Positions 58,583-64,000 of a stretch of DNA of 64,000 nucleotides are shown here, in pieces. The notes beneath the pieces were generated by a model that searched no databases, was not told the DNA's origin, and saw nothing but the letters and a program-made list of their open reading frames with translations. A program made the translations under genes and the position numbers. The stretch is from contig NC_044573.1 in NCBI RefSeq assembly GCF_901933205.1, forward strand, positions 49,218,993 to 49,282,992. Reading direction: 5' to 3'. Positions within the stretch are counted from its first letter, which is position 1. Each line of letters opens with the position of its first letter. The DNA comes from Camarhynchus parvulus (lineage: Eukaryota; Chordata; Aves; Passeriformes; Thraupidae).

Positions 58583-61500
58583 ATAGCTGGAATGATGCTG
58601 TGTCCTGCTACCATTTCTTCTGCTTTAGAGTTTAGGGTATAAAAGCTGTCAGTATTACAGAACTTGATGCAAGCTTAGTGTATTTATACCTCAGCATCCA
58701 TGTCATAGGAATTTTTGCTTTATGTAAGTAGTGTTTTGTTTCATGCATATTTAAAACATGTATTTTGACACTACTCTTAAAAGCTTTTTGCATTCAAAAT
58801 GTAGTTTCTTGGTATGGGAACTTGACAATATATTATAGCCAAAGAAGGGGAATTATTATCCTGAGCCAAATATATTCCTCTATAACAGAAAAACTGGGCC
58901 TCCAGATCTGCTTTGTTTATTTTTTACATGTAAATATCTCCTATTTTTGTATTTCACTTTGAATTGTATCAGTACAAAATAGCTGGTGATAGCCTTTTAA
59001 TTCCTGGTTAGCATTTTATTCCACTGGATGGAGGCACTGGATGCTGTACTGTATATCATGACAATAGTACAGAGTCCATGTGGCCACCAGACTCATAATT
59101 TTCCTAACAGTTCTGGTTGTTACTGCACCAGTGAAAGGTAGTTCACTGATATGGGTGAAGTTTATTGCTTTTCAGCTCTCCACAGCACAGGGCAGCCAAG
59201 CCACAGTGATTTGGAAGGATTAGTAAGCTGGAGAAGGTGAGAGCTTTCATCAGCGCTGTGGTGAGGAGTTGTGAATGCAATATTTTGGCTCAAAGTACAC
59301 TGAGATGCTCAGTTATGTTTGGGGATTGTATTGCACCATGCAGCATCACTGCTTTAACAATCCCACACTGACTCAGCAATAGGCTGCTTTATGGCCCTGT
59401 AATACTTTTAAGGCTCCTCCAAGGGCCTTAAAAAGTAAGAAAGTCCCAGGAAATCCTGTTTTGCTGACAATCTATACTGCTGTATTCTTTTGGCCATGCC
59501 AGCAAGTCTCAAAAATCACTTGATCACTAAAGAGACACAAGTAGATCTACTGGAAGTGGGTTAGAGAGCTCTGTAATAACATGTATTTGGGTTGTTTTGC
59601 TGTCTTGGAGCTCTGGTAAATGAGATCTTAATGGAGCCATTATACCAAAGCACAGCATTTGTTTCCCAAGGCTATTAGGCACTTTACAGATTCCATCCCC
59701 TGGGGAGCAGAGCTGGCTACTTAACCATCTGCGGAGCTGCCGAGACACCCGCCCCGGCTTCTGCTGGCCTTGGGATTGGAGGCCAGAGGGCTGTGAACTA
59801 TCACTCAGGTGCCCTCTCAGCGAGTTGCTCTTGACAGTGAATGTGAGTCCTTGACTGGCCTCTGGGAACACAGCTGTAGAGGCACAGACTGCAAACTCCA
59901 TTTTGCTGCTGTGCCCCTGGGAGGTTTGCACCCTCTGCTCCAGCCAGCCCCTGGCTCATGCCAATGGAGGAGTAGGAGCCAGACTGTTTCACAGCACCTT
60001 GCAGTGCCCACAGCCCCCCCGGGCCCCCACGGGGGTGCAAGGTGCCCTGTCCCACTCTGCCTTTTGGTTCTCAAGACCTGCACGTGAAGTTGGCGGCGGC
60101 CTGGGCCTGCCTTGGGCGGTTCAAAGGGAGGCGGTTCGCAGGGGAGCCCCTTGGCTTTCTCCTGCACCACAGCCATTGTGTGAGTGTCACAGGAGCATCC
60201 CTCTCATCTCTCAGATTGATGGCATCGTCTAAGACTGCCAGCATAGACAAGATAAACTAAAGGCTTCTGCAGACAGGTATGTAACTGTGGAGACAGCAGC
60301 GCTGCAGAAGAGGCCTCTGATCAGGGGAGGGTTTGTCCCACAGTCAACTCTCTGGCATAGCGGTCACCTTTGACATGACTTGTTGAATAGGAGTTTGTTT
60401 TCTAATTTCCATGGTTCAGCCACAGGCCATGCAAAGTAAATACAAGTAAATGGGCAATAGTGGGTTCAAAGGAACATAAGACAAGTATTTGCCCCCTTGG
60501 AAGACAGTTTGGGTAGTGTTCACATGTGAATCAATCTGGTTTGGGTCTTTGAAGTGATTTTGTTTAAGAAGAGTGGGGCAGAGTACTGAAAACTGATGGG
60601 GTCAACAAAAGATTGCCTATCTTTTGGGGCATTCTCTGGAGGGGAACTGCTAGCATGCCATGCAGGGCTGCCAGCGATATTGCTGTGCAGATGCAAACTC
60701 CTGAATCATTTAATAAAGGAGGCAAGAGGCCTCCCCTGGCACCAGCTCTGTGCCCAGACAGCCCAGGAAGGGGATGCTGTCAGGTCACTGCTTGCTGTCA
60801 TGTTCTTGTCAGGCCTTTTCCCTTATGCTGACTGGCCTTGCAGGCACATCTCTGAACGTGGCAGTGCTGTGTCATCAGGCGTAGGTCAGATCAGTGGGTT
60901 TAAGTGACTTCAAGCTGTTCTTTATATATATCAAGAGCTTCACTCCCTGCTTGAATGCACTGCTTCAAGTTGTCAATCTCTTCCACACAATTCAGGATCA
61001 AAATAAACTTACCAGGCAGAAACTGAGACTCGTGATTTTGGAAGGTGTCCTTTTGCAGGTTGCTTGAGTTGCAAAGGGAAGCCTTGGCCAGCAGCTTTTT
61101 CCAGCTCCACACAGCCCCCAGACTGGCTGTGCTCTGAAGAAGGGCTCTTTTTCTTTATTTGTTTGCTGTTGTCCTGGTTTTACTATTATATACAACTTTC
61201 TTCCTCCTAAGTGCACGGCATATTCCCTTCAGGGAGCTATCTGGTAAGCAAAGTGTGTTGTGATTGACTTGGTCACTGAAATTAAGAGTGTGTTAAACTC
61301 ATAGAAAAGTAAACACTATTAGTCAAAAGGAGTGACACGTTTGAGATGAGACAAGATGTGGGTCCCAAGAGTGACTGGTCAGTTATCATTCCACAAAAGA
61401 TGTCACAGCACATGTTGAGTGACTTCAGTAAAGAGAACAAGTAAACTCATTTCTAACTTGTTTGTCTATAATAGTTCCTTATTTCTTGTGTTCAGCAGCA

Positions 61501-64000
61501 ATAGCTAAGTGGAGACTGTGCATATCATTTCAGATTTTTAAAGGGTTTCAATATCTCTTAGAATAAAAGCAATTGTCTGAATGTAATGAATTCTTGATTT
61601 AAAATAGGCAAATTCTTCTGAAAAGCTGCAGGTGAGAAAAGTTTCCATAGCTGTCCATCATTGTGCCTTGAAGGCTCATATGGAAAAATAGAGGCTAGTC
61701 AAGGTGAGGATGTGCTGGTTTTGCAATGCAAGGAAACTTAGTGTGCAAATGAACAGGCAAGTGCAGGCAGTTTCATAGTGGAGTCCCTGAAATCTTGCTG
61801 AAAAAGCCCCAGGGTAGCCATTCAGTTGTTCATAGTCAGCCTCACTACTGAAAAGCTGCTTCTGAGATGAGGTAAATGCACTTGGTTGATTTTGATTTTT
61901 TTTTTCATTTGTCCATTTTAAAGATGGACATAAAGCTATTGATGCCAATCCTGAGACCCACCTGCCATCTGAAATTGGGGTGGTGCCTGACTGCACCTGA
62001 AGAAACAGGGCAGGAGCTGGCATAGGCACATCCCTGTAGCTGCTGAGACCAAGCCCTGATCTCCCCATGAATGAGCCTAACCTTCACTGTATGAGCAGAA
62101 AACCAGGTAGGGATAAGCCAGGAAGAGAAGTAAGCATCCATGTGTTTTATCCCAGTGAAAATACAGAGCTTTCTCCAAGAGTCTGCACTCTGCAAAACTC
62201 CCAGGAAGGCTGACTCTTGGTTCCGACCTTAGCAGACCTGCTCACATATGCCCACATGTGCAGACACACCTGTACAACGCACACTCCTCCCAGTGCTCCT
62301 CTCGCTGCCCACCAAGTGTGAGTGTGGGATACTGCACTGACAAAGGCAGCTGCAACCAGAGGAAAAAGACAAGCAGGAACAAGCCGAGCCCCTTGTGCTG
62401 GCTTCTCAGCTGCCAGGGCACAGATGTGCTCTGTCTGCTGTCTCATCCTTTGTTAGCTCCATCTCCTGCCCCTTTGAACCTCATTAATTGGTTACAGAAG
62501 AGAGGGCACCAATTATTGCCCCAAGTGATAATCCAATTTCTTGGGAAAATAAAGTGCCTGTGTCTTTCTACAGCAGAGTTTGGAGCAGCTACTGCTGGTT
62601 GGAAAAGTGAAAGAAGTGAAAAAAATTGCAAAACACCCCCAAGACTTTTTCCCCTTCCCTGACCCACAGGATTGGTTTCCGGCCAGTCCTAGCCCCTGCT
62701 TATAGTGCCCATCTTACACAACCTCCTCTGAAGCCCATCCCCTCTCCCAGCACAAACCCCTGACATTCCTGACTGACATCAGAAAGGGCCCAGGAAAGGA
62801 AAACAATGGTGAGAGAGGATAGAGCCCACAGACCTGGGGGAGAGGACAGCAGGAGAGACCCTGCAGTTACTGCTGAGGTGAGCCTCTTGCCATGTGCTCA
62901 TTCCTGCAGTGTTTTGTCTCCAGCGACTGCAGACCCCCTCGGGGTGCCCAAAGCTGAATTTACTGGGTGCAGACTATAAATGCTATAAATGGAATTTATT
63001 CTCCAACATAGACAAGACTAATTTTAATTCAGAATGGTGAAGGAACTTAACCCATGGCTAATTGCACTGCCCACAGGCCCAGTCATTGAAGGTGCCCCTG
63101 GAAGAACCCTTGTCTCTTCTCATAAAAACAAGTACAGGTGTGCTGTTATGTAAGATGCCATTTCAGATATCAGTGTTCTGGCACCAAACCAGGACATCAG
63201 TCTGGTTTGTCTTATAAAGCAATAATTTTTTGCCTGCCTTCGGAAAGGTTTTTGCATGTCTTCATATGAGGATGTGGAAGAAAAGCAAAGTGAGATAATT
63301 TATCCATTCCAAAACAGCTTTGCAAATACATTGCTGTGATGCTGATGTACAGAAAAAAAAAAAAAGTCTGTATAAATCCCAGGCTTTCCCAGTTGAAGGA
63401 GTCCAGTTCCTAAGAAAGATGAGTGATGCTTACTTATTTTGCTTTTTGTTTTCTCCAGAGGATGGAAAATTGTGAGGAGGGTGTAAGTTTGGTGGAAGCG
63501 GGGGTTGCAGGAGTGATGGGAGGGCACAAAGGGTTCATTGTTGGGCTAACAATCTGTCATGGGAAGGACTGTCACAGGAGTCTCCAAGGGGCTGGCAATG
63601 AAACGCCATTGCTGAGCAGAGGGAGGCTTTGCCTCACCTTGGGCTGCCCAGCTCCCCTCCCCAGGCCAGACCACCTGCCAGCAGCGCTGGGGCAGGTTGA
63701 CCCAGAGCCCTAAATCACAGGCAGAGGCAGAGCAGCATGCAGGGAGAGAGATTAGATTTATAACTATACAGTGTTTCTCTCTTTTGAAATGAAATGGCAT
63801 GTTTGAGAAAATAAAAGAGCATTGATGGGAGGGGCTGAGCCCATGCACGGCCAGTTCAGCCTTCGGGGCTGATCGTACACTGCTTCAAGTACTGCAATAA
63901 GTCACTGTAGTGGAGGGGAAGAGCTACACCATGAAGGGTAATCTTGATTTCTGTGGGTCTCTGGTGAATTTTCTGTCCAGAAGATTCTGTCCTAACATGG
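58583..64000. other. Intergenic DNA to the right edge, no gene recognised
   Basis: The region 59.7-60.2 kb is locally GC-rich and gives overlapping open frames of 70-135 codons on both strands, none with a recognisable domain. The rest is ordinary unique sequence with an A-rich run at about 63353-63365. I find no exon, RNA gene or transposon that I can name. Confidence 0.45.

Noticed and set aside
59527..60260. Cluster of overlapping open frames on both strands
   Set aside because: Local GC enrichment explains the lack of stops; none has a domain or plausible exon boundaries.
1..64000. CRISPR arrays, operons, insertion sequences, phage or toxin-antitoxin systems
   Set aside because: No regularly spaced repeats, no tandem bacterial genes with ribosome binding sites, and the sequence is clearly vertebrate with GT-AG introns and CR1 elements.

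Overview
This window is vertebrate nuclear DNA, most likely from a bird. The main evidence is a set of CR1 LINE remnants with the avian consensus 3' region, and a spliced gene whose exon products match avian/mammalian interferon-gamma receptor 1. There is no prokaryotic gene organisation. Most open frames are short and random, as expected for introns and intergenic DNA.

Layout. From 1 to about 10.76 kb lies the 5' half of IFNGR1 on the minus strand. I can place the signal-peptide exon (10675-10761), a probable frame-restoring short exon (ending at 8224), and four exons that encode the two fibronectin-III domains of the ligand-binding ectodomain (3693-3807, 3124-3296, 1560-1708, 724-895). Reading phase is consistent across every junction. 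The transmembrane and cytoplasmic exons lie beyond the left edge. A CpG island of about 0.9-1.1 kb covers exon 1 and the promoter, and a pure GGCCCC hexanucleotide tract sits about 270 bp upstream of the start codon. CR1 fragments lie in the introns.

From about 11.2 kb to 64 kb I find no convincing intact protein-coding gene. This fits the large gene-poor interval that lies 5' of IFNGR1 (towards OLIG3) in human; the synteny is inferred, since OLIG3 is not in the window. The interval holds a degenerate CR1 copy of about 0.9 kb with decayed ORF2 (23.99-24.90 kb), several CR1 tails, two probable solo LTRs of endogenous retroviruses (about 15.95-16.46 and 21.46-21.87 kb), a small orphan CpG island (27.2-27.5 kb), microsatellites, and AT-rich blocks with homeodomain-like motifs that could be conserved enhancers. 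One minus-strand open frame at 53.2-53.45 kb looks coding but I do not recognise it; it follows a T12 tract and ends in a normal stop.

The most interesting points are the apparent extra short exon in IFNGR1, the paired loss of two cysteines that form a disulfide in human IFNGR1 (with two new cysteines elsewhere), the GGGGCC tract beside the IFNGR1 promoter, the unexplained open frame near 53.3 kb and the orphan CpG island. I see no evidence of a novel multi-gene system.
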